Shown piece after piece: positions 27,613-36,778 of a DNA stretch of 43,674 bases (its first letter is position 1; every line of letters starts with the position of its first letter). This DNA comes from Planctomycetota bacterium (GTDB taxonomy: Bacteria; Planctomycetota; GCA-002687715; DRQF01): NCBI GenBank assembly GCA_011369445.1, contig DRQF01000211.1, positions 1 through 43,674 on the forward strand, given 5' to 3'. The translations under genes and the position numbers were made by a program. The notes below the pieces were generated by a model. The model saw only the letters and a program-made list of their open reading frames with translations, ran no database searches and was not told where the DNA came from.

Positions 27613-29997
27613 ATGAAGTGGACACACCTCGCCCTCTGCACCCTCGTTCTCACCGCCTTGGCGGTCGCCCTTCCTGCGCAGTCCCAGCCTGTTCTGACCT
27701 TCAACGGACACATGCATGCGTCCGCTCCGGTGAATCGTTCGCTCGACATGCAGTTGGACGCCAACCCGGGATCGGTCGCCTTCATCCTGTTCAACGTCTC
27801 GCCCGGCCCCACGCCGTTCCTCGGTCAGCAGTTGCCCATCGCCGTGGATCAAAACCTGGTCGTGGGCGTCCAGAATCTGGTGATGCCCCCTTCGGGCGTC
27901 GCCAACTTCATGATTCCGGTCTCCAACAATCCGGCACTCGAAGGCATCACCATCTACGCCTTTGCTCTCACGTTCGACCAGAATCTCCCGTCGGGCTTCG
28001 GCTTCTCGAACGCGGCAGACTTTACCTTCGTGAAGGAACCTCTCGCCGGCAACGACACGGCGGGCTGGGTCGACCGGGACATCACCCTCGACGGCGGTGC
28101 CACTTTGGCACCGGGCCCGCTCACGAACGGCATCGTCCCGAGTTGGAGCATCACGCAGGGGCCCGCCGGGCACAACGCCCAGCTTACTGGCGCCGACACG
28201 CTCTTCCCGACCCTGACCGCCGACCTCCCCGGCACCTACACCGTGACCCTGGATCTCCTCGCTCCGGGCACGTCCGGCGGCGCGTCGGACGACGTCCAGG
28301 TCGACGTTTTCGCACTGACCAATGCAACCCACGCCCACGGAGACTTCGATCCGGCCGACCCCATCACCTTCTCCGCCACTCTCGCGGGCCCCACACCCAC
28401 GATGGCGGACGTCAACGGGCAGCCCGCAGGAGCCATGGGCGCTCTTTCGGTCACACAACCGGCCGGTAGCCCCTTCAATGAGTTCTTCACCACCATCACC
28501 GCCGCCGGCGGGCAGGTGGTCGGACGTCCCATCACCGTCGTGAGCAATCCGGGAGGCAGCCTGGCCGCCCCTCCGGTCGATTCCCTCCTGACCCACATCC
28601 GCCAGCCGATCGTCGACGACATCGAGCTCGTCATCGAACAGGCCGTGGCGCTCGTGAACCTCTCCGGCCCCATCACAGGCATCCCACCCATCAACGTCGT
28701 CAACATCCCGGGGCTTTTCGGGACGACTCTCTTCTCCGCCGACGTGACTCCGACTGGGTTCTCCTATGACCCCGCGATCATGGTCGACATCACCCTCAAT
28801 GCGGGTGCGGCTCACGTGCAGTTGACTCTCAACAACGTTCAATTCACGTTCGACATCATGGGGCTCATCTTCAATGCTCCCTACACGGACGCCGGAACAC
28901 TCACCTCTTCCAGCGTGACCATCGACTTCGACCTGACGCTGGCCGCGGTCAACGGCGCCTTCGAGTCGACGATCTCCAACGAGACAGCGACCATCAACGG
29001 AGCCACTCTCACCTTCCAAAACGGAGTCATCCCGAATAACTTCGCGTCCACGCTCCTGGGCGCCGTCGTCCCCGTGATCGAGCCCCTCATCGCCACGACA
29101 ATCACGGCCGGACTCGCTCCGGCTTTGGACTCGGCGCTGAGCCTCCTTCCCCAGATGATCGACCTCAGTCCTCAGGGGCTCGATGTGGTGGTGGACCTCC
29201 CCGCCAGCGGCGTCGATCACTTGGCCGGCGGGCTCACTTTCAAGAACGCGGCCGGTGGGCACGCATCCCAGGTTCCCGCCACGGCGCCTCTCATCCCGGC
29301 CTATTTCGAGACGCCATCGGCGGCGCCGTCCTTCACGGGCGTCGTGCCCGGCGGCACCACCCCCTACCGCCTGGCATTCTCGGTCGGTGACGACTTCCTC
29401 AATCAGCTTCTGGCCGCCGCGACACAAGCGGGCGCCCTCGAAACCGTGAACGGCACGTCGCTCACTCTCTCCGGCATGACTGTCAACGCCGATGCCGGCT
29501 CGCTGGCTACCGCCCTACCGGGCCTGGGCTTCGAGGACTTCGACCCCGCGGCCGCCGTCGAAATCGTGACCCGTCCCACCCTGGCGCCCGTGGTGCGCAT
29601 CCAGGCCGGAGGCCCCGATGCCTTCTCCATGACCGTCTCCGCCCTCGAGATCGACTTCCGTGTCCAGGTCGCTCCCAACTATCAAGCCAGCGTCCTGCGG
29701 GTCTCGCTCGACGCCGAGGTCGGCCTGAACGTCGTGCTCGACCCCGTGGCCTCGACGCTCGATCTCGTTCCCGGAACCGTAACGGCTACGGCGCACCCCC
29801 TGGATAGCCTTCCTGGGGTCGACGTCTCCGGGCAGCTCGGGATGCTCTCGGGCCTGATCAACGGCGCTCTGCCTGGTCTTCTCACGGGTCTGACGGGCCT
29901 TCCGCTTCCGGCGCCCTCGACGGGCGCGCCCTTGTCGCTCGTCGGCTTGGGGCCCGACGGACCCGCGGGCGACTACCTGAGTCTCTACTTCGACTGA
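27613..29997 (+). CDS. Large secreted protein, probable bacterial BPI/LBP-like (TULIP) lipid-binding protein
   Basis: A 794-residue exported protein (signal MKWTHLALCTLVLTALAVALPAQ); the ATG at 27613 has GAAGGA 9 bases upstream. Residues ~25-150 are a module like that at the end of the FG-GAP protein (VSNNPALEGITIYAFALTFDQN). Residues ~155-320 look like a PKD/Ig-like domain (PSWSITQGPAGHNAQLTG, then LPGTYTVTLDLLAPG). From ~320 on come amphipathic strands and a central helix. The last ~230 residues contain FSVGDDFLNQLLAAATQAGAL (near 588) and a closing GLPLPAPSTGAPLSLVGLG, then YLSLYFD. That pattern resembles the C-terminal half of BPI/LBP/CETP proteins (LSDDFLN...GAL and PLP before the last strands). 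I infer a periplasmic or surface lipid-binding TULIP protein. No family name can be confirmed without a structure search. Confidence 0.65.
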   Translation: MKWTHLALCTLVLTALAVALPAQSQPVLTFNGHMHASAPVNRSLDMQLDANPGSVAFILFNVSPGPTPFLGQQLPIAVDQNLVVGVQNLVMPPSGVANFMIPVSNNPALEGITIYAFALTFDQNLPSGFGFSNAADFTFVKEPLAGNDTAGWVDRDITLDGGATLAPGPLTNGIVPSWSITQGPAGHNAQLTGADTLFPTLTADLPGTYTVTLDLLAPGTSGGASDDVQVDVFALTNATHAHGDFDPADPITFSATLAGPTPTMADVNGQPAGAMGALSVTQPAGSPFNEFFTTITAAGGQVVGRPITVVSNPGGSLAAPPVDSLLTHIRQPIVDDIELVIEQAVALVNLSGPITGIPPINVVNIPGLFGTTLFSADVTPTGFSYDPAIMVDITLNAGAAHVQLTLNNVQFTFDIMGLIFNAPYTDAGTLTSSSVTIDFDLTLAAVNGAFESTISNETATINGATLTFQNGVIPNNFASTLLGAVVPVIEPLIATTITAGLAPALDSALSLLPQMIDLSPQGLDVVVDLPASGVDHLAGGLTFKNAAGGHASQVPATAPLIPAYFETPSAAPSFTGVVPGGTTPYRLAFSVGDDFLNQLLAAATQAGALETVNGTSLTLSGMTVNADAGSLATALPGLGFEDFDPAAAVEIVTRPTLAPVVRIQAGGPDAFSMTVSALEIDFRVQVAPNYQASVLRVSLDAEVGLNVVLDPVASTLDLVPGTVTATAHPLDSLPGVDVSGQLGMLSGLINGALPGLLTGLTGLPLPAPSTGAPLSLVGLGPDGPAGDYLSLYFD

Positions 29998-30010
29998 GAA
30001 AAACGAAGCG

Positions 30011-30044
30011 CGCCTCGGCGCCCGATCTCGCGGGCGCCGAGGCG
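30011..30044. terminator. Strong bidirectional hairpin between the TULIP-like gene and the exporter operon
   Basis: A perfect 14-bp inverted repeat (CGCCTCGGCGCCCG, loop ATCTCG, and its complement). On the minus strand it is followed after 8 bases by TTTTT, so it should end the efflux/CNNM operon. On the plus strand no T-run follows, so termination there may be weaker. Confidence 0.75.
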
Positions 30045-30048
30045 ACGC

Positions 30049-31335
30049 TCACCTGTCGTCCTCGTCCATTTCCTCCTCACCGAGGATCTCCAACCGCAGG
30101 CGATCCAGACTGGGCCCCTCCATCGACAAGATCGTGAAACGAACTTTGTCGATGACCACATGGGCGCCGGGCTCCGGGTCGCCTTTCAACTCGCGCGCCA
30201 CCAAACCGCCCAGCGTCTTGGCCTCCTTGCCCTGGATTCGGATGCCCGTGTGACGCGACAGGTATCGCAGCGTCACATTGGCGTCGGCGAGAATGACGTT
30301 CTTTGCGATTCTCTGCAGCCGCCCTCCTCCGCCACGGTCGTGCTCGTCGGCCAAACGGCCTGTCAATTCTTCCAGAACATCTCTGAGCGTCGCCAAGCCC
30401 TCGAGACCTCCGTACTCATCCACGACGAAAACCATCTCGGTCCTCGATGCTTGAATCTGCCTCAACACGGCGCCGAGAGGCGTCTGCTCCGGAACGAAGA
30501 CGGCGGGATGCAGAAACGGCCGAAGGCTTTTCGCCTTCTCGAAGCGCTCACCCGAGAGGATGAGGTCCTTTGCATGAAGAACCCCGACGATGTTCTCTTC
30601 GTTCTCCTCCCAGACGGGGATCCTCGTGTGCCGATGACGCCTCACGAGTTTCTTGAAGGTCTCGATGCCTCCGTCGAGCGGCATGGTCACCATGTCCATG
30701 CGCGGAACCAGCACGTCCATGACCCTCAAGCGACTGAACTCGTAGAGTCCGTGCATCAGGTCATGGGTCACGCCCCCGATCGCCCCGGACTCGAGCCCCA
30801 CCCGGGCGAGCGTCACGAGATCCTCGGCAGAGACCCCCTCTTCCTCTTTGGAGTCACGCCCCACGAAGGGCTTGACCAAAAGGTCCGCGAAACGGGAGAT
30901 GACACGGACAAAGGGATGACTCAGGCGAATGAACCAACGTAGGGCCGGCGCGCAGAGTCGCGTCAAGGTCAACGATTTACGCGACGCGAAGGTCTTAGGG
31001 AGGATCTCCGCGAAAAGGAGGATCAGGATCGTCAGGATCGGGGCCACGTAGACCGGCGCCAGCTCTCCCCAGACCGGCTCGGCGAGCGAAGTCGCCAAAG
31101 ACGCCAAGGCGACGTTCGCGAAGTTGTTCCCCAGAAGAATGCCGGAGAGCAGCTGGGTCGGCCGTTTGAGGAGATCCCTGGCCACGCCGGCTTTGCGATC
31201 GCCTTCGTCCGCCAACGTCCTCAGGCGAAGCCGATTCACTCCCATGAGCGCCGTTTCGGAGCAGGAGAAGAATGCGGACAGGAAGAACAGGAAGACCGCG
31301 AGGCACCAGGCCGCGGTCAGCCAGAATTCATTCAT
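30049..31335 (-). CDS. CNNM/CorC (HlyC)-family transporter protein
   Basis: A 428-residue protein with a DUF21/CNNM membrane domain (about residues 1-190; SAFFSCSETALMGVNR and ILLGNNFANVALASL), two CBS domains (about 205-325) and a CorC_HlyC domain near the C-terminus. Members move or control Mg/Co or other divalent cations, and some were named hemolysins. Membrane helices include the starting LTAAWCLAVFLFFLSAFF. The gene starts 6 bases after the exporter permease, so it is probably the last gene of that operon. The direct role in export is unclear. Confidence 0.88.
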   Translation of the reverse strand: MNEFWLTAAWCLAVFLFFLSAFFSCSETALMGVNRLRLRTLADEGDRKAGVARDLLKRPTQLLSGILLGNNFANVALASLATSLAEPVWGELAPVYVAPILTILILLFAEILPKTFASRKSLTLTRLCAPALRWFIRLSHPFVRVISRFADLLVKPFVGRDSKEEEGVSAEDLVTLARVGLESGAIGGVTHDLMHGLYEFSRLRVMDVLVPRMDMVTMPLDGGIETFKKLVRRHRHTRIPVWEENEENIVGVLHAKDLILSGERFEKAKSLRPFLHPAVFVPEQTPLGAVLRQIQASRTEMVFVVDEYGGLEGLATLRDVLEELTGRLADEHDRGGGGRLQRIAKNVILADANVTLRYLSRHTGIRIQGKEAKTLGGLVARELKGDPEPGAHVVIDKVRFTILSMEGPSLDRLRLEILGEEEMDEDDR

Positions 31336-31341
31336 CTGAAT

Positions 31342-32610
31342 TCACTCGTGTCTGAGAGCCTCGATCGGGTCGAGTGCGGCTGCACGAGTCGCAGGATAAA
31401 TCCCGAAGACGAGTCCGACCAGGGCGGAAATCCCGTAGCTCAGGATGACGAACTGAGGCCTCACCACCGTCTTCATCTCGGCGAAGAACGTCACGAGCCA
31501 CGGAACGGCTAAACCGAGGGCGATTCCCATGAGCCCTCCCAGCGATGAGAGGACGACGGTCTCCACGAGGAATTGGAGAACGATGTGACGTTTCTGAGCG
31601 CCCAGCGCCCGGCGAATGCCGATCTCGCGGGTACGTTCGGTCACGGAGGCCAGCATGATGTTCATGATACCGATGCCCCCCACGACGAGGGAGATCCCCG
31701 CTATCGCGGCAAGTACGATCTTGAAGACACGCTTGGTTCGCTCCTGCGCCTTCAACAGCTCGAGAGGCACGATCACTTCGTAGTCCTTCTCTCGGTGATT
31801 GTGCTTGAGGATCTGTCGGATACTCGCCGCAACCGGCATCACCGAGGGAGTGTCGTCCACCTGCACCTGAATCTCGTGGAGTTCGACGCGCTCCCGACTG
31901 AAACTCCCACTCTGCCGGGTCACGATCTCCTCACCGAAGTAGACCCGCGAGGCCGACAGTGGGACATAGAGCATGTTCACGTTCGTCCGCGTCTTCTCCC
32001 GCCCCTCCTTCTTCACCCCTGTTTTGGACTCGATCACACCGATCACCGTGAAGGGTTCGAGTCCGATCTTCAGCATCTTCCCGATGGGTCGCTTGTACAA
32101 GAACAGTTTCCTGGCGAGTTCCGGCGTCAGCACGCACACGTTCGAGTGGTACTTCTCGTGGACGGGGCTGAAGAATCGACCGTCCAACATCTTCAGATGC
32201 GCGACCTTGGGGAACCACGGGAGGGTCCCCCTCACGACGCCCTGTAACAGGCGCGTTTCGAACTGCAACTCTTTCGGGTAATCGCGCGCTCCCACGGTCA
32301 CCCGCACTCCAGGAAGCGTCGAACGGATCATCTCGGCATCGTTGTACTTGAGACCGTACACCAGTGACCGCTGATTCCCGTCTCCACCCCCCTGATTCTG
32401 CGTGGGCTTGATGCTCTGCAGGATGATGTTCGTGCTCCCGAGCGCCTTGAGCTGAGCTTGGGCCTCGACGCTCGCCCCCTCGCCCACCGACAACATGGCG
32501 ATCACCGAACTCACGCCGAACATGATGCCGATCACCGTCAGCGAGCTTCTGAGGAGGTGCAACCGGAGGCTACGGAGACCCAGGAGGACAGTACGCCAGA
32601 TGCGACTCAC
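31342..32610 (-). CDS. MacB-type ABC transporter permease
   Basis: A 422-residue permease with the FtsX/MacB plan: an N-terminal helix ([21 protein letters not shown]), a large periplasmic MacB_PCD domain (about 45-270), and three C-terminal helices with the signature [20 protein letters not shown] and [17 protein letters not shown]. It works with the ATPase encoded by the preceding gene and the MacA-like adaptor to drive export across the envelope. Its start overlaps the ATPase stop by 4 bases. In E. coli these two domains are fused in MacB; here they are separate. Confidence 0.93.
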   Translation of the reverse strand: MSRIWRTVLLGLRSLRLHLLRSSLTVIGIMFGVSSVIAMLSVGEGASVEAQAQLKALGSTNIILQSIKPTQNQGGGDGNQRSLVYGLKYNDAEMIRSTLPGVRVTVGARDYPKELQFETRLLQGVVRGTLPWFPKVAHLKMLDGRFFSPVHEKYHSNVCVLTPELARKLFLYKRPIGKMLKIGLEPFTVIGVIESKTGVKKEGREKTRTNVNMLYVPLSASRVYFGEEIVTRQSGSFSRERVELHEIQVQVDDTPSVMPVAASIRQILKHNHREKDYEVIVPLELLKAQERTKRVFKIVLAAIAGISLVVGGIGIMNIMLASVTERTREIGIRRALGAQKRHIVLQFLVETVVLSSLGGLMGIALGLAVPWLVTFFAEMKTVVRPQFVILSYGISALVGLVFGIYPATRAAALDPIEALRHE

Positions 32611-33320
32611 GAGAGGGGCACCTCCTCCGCAGACGTCTCGTTGTCGCGGATCTCGAGAATCCGACCGTCTCGCATGACCAGAGTCTTCTGCGCGTGCTGC
32701 GCCACGTCGTCCTCATGGGTCACCATGACGATCGTCGTACCCTGGTCGTGCAATTCATGCAGCATCGCCATGATCTCCTCGCCCGTGCGACTGTCCAGGT
32801 TGCCCGTGGGTTCGTCAGCCAAGACCAGGACCGGATCGTTCACCAAGGCTCTTGCGATGGCGACCCTTTGCTGCTGCCCACCGGAGAGTTGGAACGGTCG
32901 GTGATCCGTACGTTCCCCGAGTCCCACTTTCCTCGCCAATTGCAGGGCTTTCTCCCTCGCCGCCTTCGGGGAGACTCCCTGGTAGAAAAGCGGCACTTCG
33001 ATGTTTTCCAAGACGTTGAGCTGTTGGATCAGGTTGAAGGACTGGAACACGAAACCGAGCATGGTTCCCCGAACCGCGGAGAGATCGTGGTCATTCATGT
33101 GCGCAACGTCCTTGCCCCCCAGACGGTACTCGCCACTGGTTGGACGATCGAGGCAGCCCAGCAGGTTGAGCAGCGTAGATTTTCCGCTTCCCGATGGTCC
33201 CATGATGGACCAGAACTCTCCCTTTTCGACCTCAAAGGTCACGCCGGCAAGAGCTTCCACTTCGTTGTCGCCCATCCGATAGACTTTGACGACGTCGACG
33301 AGTTCGACGATGTTCGTCAT
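32607..33320 (-). CDS. MacB/LolD-type ABC transporter ATPase
   Basis: A 237-residue ATPase with Walker [10 protein letters not shown], the Q-loop region [18 protein letters not shown], signature [15 protein letters not shown], Walker [14 protein letters not shown] and a conserved switch His (MVTHEDD). The FQSFNLI Q-loop and DEPTGNLDS put it in the MacB/LolD/FtsE branch, which powers mechanotransmission rather than classic substrate channels. It is coupled on both sides by ATGA overlaps. Confidence 0.95.
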   Translation of the reverse strand: MTNIVELVDVVKVYRMGDNEVEALAGVTFEVEKGEFWSIMGPSGSGKSTLLNLLGCLDRPTSGEYRLGGKDVAHMNDHDLSAVRGTMLGFVFQSFNLIQQLNVLENIEVPLFYQGVSPKAAREKALQLARKVGLGERTDHRPFQLSGGQQQRVAIARALVNDPVLVLADEPTGNLDSRTGEEIMAMLHELHDQGTTIVMVTHEDDVAQHAQKTLVMRDGRILEIRDNETSAEEVPLS

Positions 33321-34942
33321 TGGGAACCCGGTCTCCGCGCTCCGCGACCGCGCGGCCCTGCACCCGGCCTTCCCCGACCAGGTCTCTTCCCCCCCTTGCC
33401 CGGCCGCATCTTCCCGGGCGCGCGCATAGGAGTCTCCTTCGAGGAAGGCTCTCGGTTCATGCGGCGCCGGCCACGCTTCGCCGCCAGGTCCTTCGTATCG
33501 GGAATCGGAGGGGCCTCTGCCCCCTTGGGCATCGCCAGATAGACTTCATCGCCCGCCTTGACGCCGGACTTGATCTCGATGAACTCGTTGTTGTGGAGAC
33601 CAACCTCCACCTCGGTCAGAACAGGTTTCCCGTCCTTCTTGATCCAGCAGTAGGTATTCAGACCATTGTCCTGAACGGCCTGAACAGGAAGGGCCACGAC
33701 GTCCTTGAGGTCGTCGACGATGATTTCCGCGTAGCAGTTCATCCCCGGCTTCAAGGAGCCGTCCTTGTTGTCGACAGTGACTTTGGTCGAGTAGACCTTC
33801 AGATCGGGATTGCGATACCACGATTGGGAGTCGGCCACGGTGGCGACCTTCTCCACCACGCCCCGCAGAGTCTCGCCCGTATCCGTCGTGACGATCACCG
33901 GCATACCGAGCCGGACGAGATGAATGGACGACTCGTGGACGTCGACGTCAACCAGGACCTTGTCCATGTCGGGGATGAACACGATCGTCTGCCCCTCCCG
34001 CAGGGTGGAACCGGGTTCGATCGGCTTGGATTCCCGTCCTCGTCCTTCCCGTCCATAGATCACGATGCCCTCTCTCGGCGCGTTGACGACGTTGTGCTCG
34101 ATCATGAACTGGAGTTTCTTCAGCTTCTTGGTCTCCAGATCGAAGAGCGCCGCTCGATTGTCGAGGTCACTCTTCTTCTGCGCGAGTGCCGCCTCGGCGC
34201 GGGCACTGACCCGCTTCAACTCTCGTTTGGCCTCCGCCAGGTTCTCGAGGAGCTCACGTTTCTTCTTCCGGGCGGTGAACTGCTCAAGAACGCTCAGCTT
34301 TTTCTTGTTGAGGTCGCGGTCGATCTCTCGGCGCTTGACGGCGAGTCGATCGCTTTCCAGCTTGTCGTTGCTGATGAAACCCTTCTCGGCCAGAACTTCA
34401 CTCCACTTCAGGACGTCCTGCTGACGCTTCAACTCCTCGAAGGCAAGGGTAATCTCGGCCGTGAGCTGTTCCCTTTGCTGTGGAAGATCGCCCTTGTTGT
34501 ACTGCTCGAGATCGAGTTCCGCGAAGAGGACGTCGAGCTCCGCCTTCTTGATGTCGCTTTCGTTTTGGGCCTTTTGGATCTCCAACTGTTTCTCGGCGTT
34601 GAAGAGGGCCTGCTGGGCGTTGTTCACCTGAATCTTCTGCTGCAGAAGCTTGTCCTTTTGGCTGGAGACATCGAGCTCGAAGAGGAAATCCCCCTTCTTG
34701 ACGTGAGACCCCTCGGGTACGACATCCAGGAGAATCGGACGCCCCTCGATCGGGTTCTTGACGGCCACGGGATCGCGGGCCTCGATCTCGCCCTTCTGAC
34801 GGATCGTGATCCTCAGATCCATCGGTTCCGCCGTCCACGTCTGGTACTCGAAGTCTTCCTCGTCCTTCCCACAGGACGGGAGAATCACGAGAAGAGCAAG
34901 AACGAGCCCTCCCCAGCGCAAAGGCGACTTGGCCAGATTCAT
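33317..34942 (-). CDS. MacA-like periplasmic adaptor (membrane fusion) lipoprotein
   Basis: A 541-residue adaptor with a lipoprotein signal (LVLALLVILPSC, Cys24). A beta-barrel/lipoyl part (ARDPVAVKNPIEGRPI) is followed by a long alpha-hairpin coiled coil (about residues 90-270, rich in Lys/Glu/Gln). The second lipoyl half and beta-barrel domains follow (PREGIVIYG, then PGSTLREGQTIVFIPD, and LKPGMNCYAEIIVDD). It should bridge the inner-membrane MacB-type pump to the TolC-like protein. The last ~50 residues are an unusual Arg/Pro/Gly-rich basic tail. Start and end overlap the neighbours by 4 bases. Confidence 0.92.
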   Translation of the reverse strand: MNLAKSPLRWGGLVLALLVILPSCGKDEEDFEYQTWTAEPMDLRITIRQKGEIEARDPVAVKNPIEGRPILLDVVPEGSHVKKGDFLFELDVSSQKDKLLQQKIQVNNAQQALFNAEKQLEIQKAQNESDIKKAELDVLFAELDLEQYNKGDLPQQREQLTAEITLAFEELKRQQDVLKWSEVLAEKGFISNDKLESDRLAVKRREIDRDLNKKKLSVLEQFTARKKKRELLENLAEAKRELKRVSARAEAALAQKKSDLDNRAALFDLETKKLKKLQFMIEHNVVNAPREGIVIYGREGRGRESKPIEPGSTLREGQTIVFIPDMDKVLVDVDVHESSIHLVRLGMPVIVTTDTGETLRGVVEKVATVADSQSWYRNPDLKVYSTKVTVDNKDGSLKPGMNCYAEIIVDDLKDVVALPVQAVQDNGLNTYCWIKKDGKPVLTEVEVGLHNNEFIEIKSGVKAGDEVYLAMPKGAEAPPIPDTKDLAAKRGRRRMNREPSSKETPMRAPGKMRPGKGGKRPGRGRPGAGPRGRGARRPGSQ

Positions 34943-36690
34943 TTCGATTTCTCCTCCTGCTTCAGCAGGGCTTCCGTGGACGTCTCATCGATGCCCTCGG
35001 GTTCGACGATCAGCACACCCATGTCTCTCAGAAGCTGTAAACGGGCTATCGTATAGTCGATCAACGCCTGAGTCACGGCATTCTGTGCCGTGACCAGGTC
35101 GTTCTGGGCGTCGAGCAGGTCATTCGTGTTGCCGATCCCCGCGGCCTTGAGCAGATTCGCGGCCTCGACATTCGTCTGGGCGACCTCTTCGGCCCTCTTC
35201 TGGATGCGAAAGGTCTCCGAGGCCTGCCTGAGGTTTCTCAGGTCCCTCCTGACCTCGAGCTTCACCTGATCCTCGAAAGCCTCGAAGTCCCTGCGGGCCG
35301 CCTGAAAATTGATGAGAGCCCGGCGATACGCATTTCGCTCGTCGACCCGGTCCAGAGGCAAGTCGATGGATAGCCCCAGGAAGTCATTCGTCGACCCCAC
35401 GGCATCCAGCTTGAAACGGGTCTCCCCAAAATCATTCGAGGTCAGGTCGAGCGTGGCGTTGAAGTCCAGCCCAGCTTCCAAGGCATTCGCCGTGATGGCG
35501 ATCTGTCGCTTGGCGTCCGCGACCCGCCCCTCGGCGGTCGCCAGGTCCAGCCTCCACTTCAAGGCTTTGACGAGCGCATCCCTCGCGTCGAGTTCGATCA
35601 GCTGGGCCCCGCGCTCACGAATCCGTTTCAGGTCCTCCTGATCGATGAGCAAGATCGCGTCGGTGGGGAGACCGAGACGCAGCTTGAAGCGATCGAGCGC
35701 GTTCTCGAAGTTCTCCTTCGCCACGATCCAGCGATTCTCCGCGGCGAGCTCCGCCTGATTGGCCCGCTCGACGTCCGTGCGTGCCAACCGCCCGGCCTCG
35801 CCCAAAAGGCGGTTCTCCTCGGCTGTCACCTTGCGGCGCTCATAGTTCGCCTTCTCGTTGTCGATGGTCTGCGCGCTTTGGAGCAGACGCATGTAATCGG
35901 AAATCACGTCGACCGAGAAGACGCGCTTGAATCGCTCGAAGTCCCTCACCGCGTAGACGACGTCGCGTTCGGCTTGGGTCACGTTCTCGTAGGCCACTTC
36001 CCGACCCGCCCCGCGAAGAAAAGGCAGACTCAAAGCCAAGGAGGCGAAGGTCGTGGCCGTGGTCGAAGCGGGATTCGTCAGGAATCGCGTGAGGTTGTCT
36101 CCGATACTCAGGCTGAAGCTTCCACCGCGCTCCAGCAGGCGCGTGAAGCCGAGCGAACTGGATTCGGCGAGGGAAACCGTGCTGGAGTCGTCGCCGTCCC
36201 CCGAACTACGAGCCGAAAGGTCCACGGTGCCGAACCAGCGGGATTCGAAGTTGCGCACCGCCGACGTGAGGGAAAGGGCCGTGTTGTAGAGGCGTTCTTT
36301 TTGATCCTGGAATTCCCGGCTGTTCAAAGCGGCGAGTTGGAGGGCGGTCTCGAGGTTGACCGTGACCCTATGGTCATCGGACGCAAGACGCTTCCACAGC
36401 GGCGTGCCCTCCGGCGCCGTCCGTTCGGGGAAGAACTCCTTTCGCAGTTCGTTATCCGCCGGATCGATGTGGAAATCAGGATCCTCTTTTTGGCCGGCGA
36501 GGACTCGCGCCCGACCGACGATGCCGTAGGCGGCCTCGTCCGCTTCGTCGCGGTACTCATCCGGAGTCATGCAGGCCGTGGGAAACCCAAGAAGGAACGT
36601 CGCCACCAGAACCGCCCCCGCGACACGACGTCTCCCGACGCGAACCAGGGGGTGCGGCACCGGTGCATCGTCTCCCTCGGTGTGATTCAT
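34939..36690 (-). CDS. TolC-family outer-membrane efflux lipoprotein
   Basis: A 583-residue outer-membrane efflux protein with lipobox LGFPTAC (Cys40). It has long alpha-helical stretches typical of OEP repeats (ALQLAALNSREFQDQKERLYN near the start of the mature domain) and a second repeat in the C-terminal half (KALKWRLDLATAEGRVADAKR, then TNVEAANLLKAAGIGNTNDLL). It forms the exit duct for the MacA/MacB-type pump encoded after it. The ATG at 36690 is used; an ATG at 36711 is in frame, but the shorter form begins closer to the lipoprotein signal. It is the first gene of a five-gene minus-strand operon. Confidence 0.9.
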   Translation of the reverse strand: MNHTEGDDAPVPHPLVRVGRRRVAGAVLVATFLLGFPTACMTPDEYRDEADEAAYGIVGRARVLAGQKEDPDFHIDPADNELRKEFFPERTAPEGTPLWKRLASDDHRVTVNLETALQLAALNSREFQDQKERLYNTALSLTSAVRNFESRWFGTVDLSARSSGDGDDSSTVSLAESSSLGFTRLLERGGSFSLSIGDNLTRFLTNPASTTATTFASLALSLPFLRGAGREVAYENVTQAERDVVYAVRDFERFKRVFSVDVISDYMRLLQSAQTIDNEKANYERRKVTAEENRLLGEAGRLARTDVERANQAELAAENRWIVAKENFENALDRFKLRLGLPTDAILLIDQEDLKRIRERGAQLIELDARDALVKALKWRLDLATAEGRVADAKRQIAITANALEAGLDFNATLDLTSNDFGETRFKLDAVGSTNDFLGLSIDLPLDRVDERNAYRRALINFQAARRDFEAFEDQVKLEVRRDLRNLRQASETFRIQKRAEEVAQTNVEAANLLKAAGIGNTNDLLDAQNDLVTAQNAVTQALIDYTIARLQLLRDMGVLIVEPEGIDETSTEALLKQEEKSK

Positions 36691-36751
36691 TCTTCGTTTC
36701 GCTCCCCACATCGGTTCCGAGATCCAACGGCCTTCACTGCGATCATCGCCC

Positions 36752-36757
36752 TCTATA
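36752..36757 (-). promoter_or_regulatory. Weak candidate -10 element for the exporter operon
   Basis: TATAGA on the minus strand in the 88-base gap between the deoxyhypusine-synthase-like stop and the TolC-like start. No good -35 hexamer sits 16-18 bases upstream, so this is a low-confidence call. Confidence 0.2.
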
Positions 36758-36778
36758 CGCCTGATCGGAGCAAGGGCT

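Noticed and set aside
27586..29427. A 613-residue minus-strand open frame across the secreted protein
   Set aside because: It has no signal or domain and repeats the GC-rich codon shadow of the TULIP-like gene.
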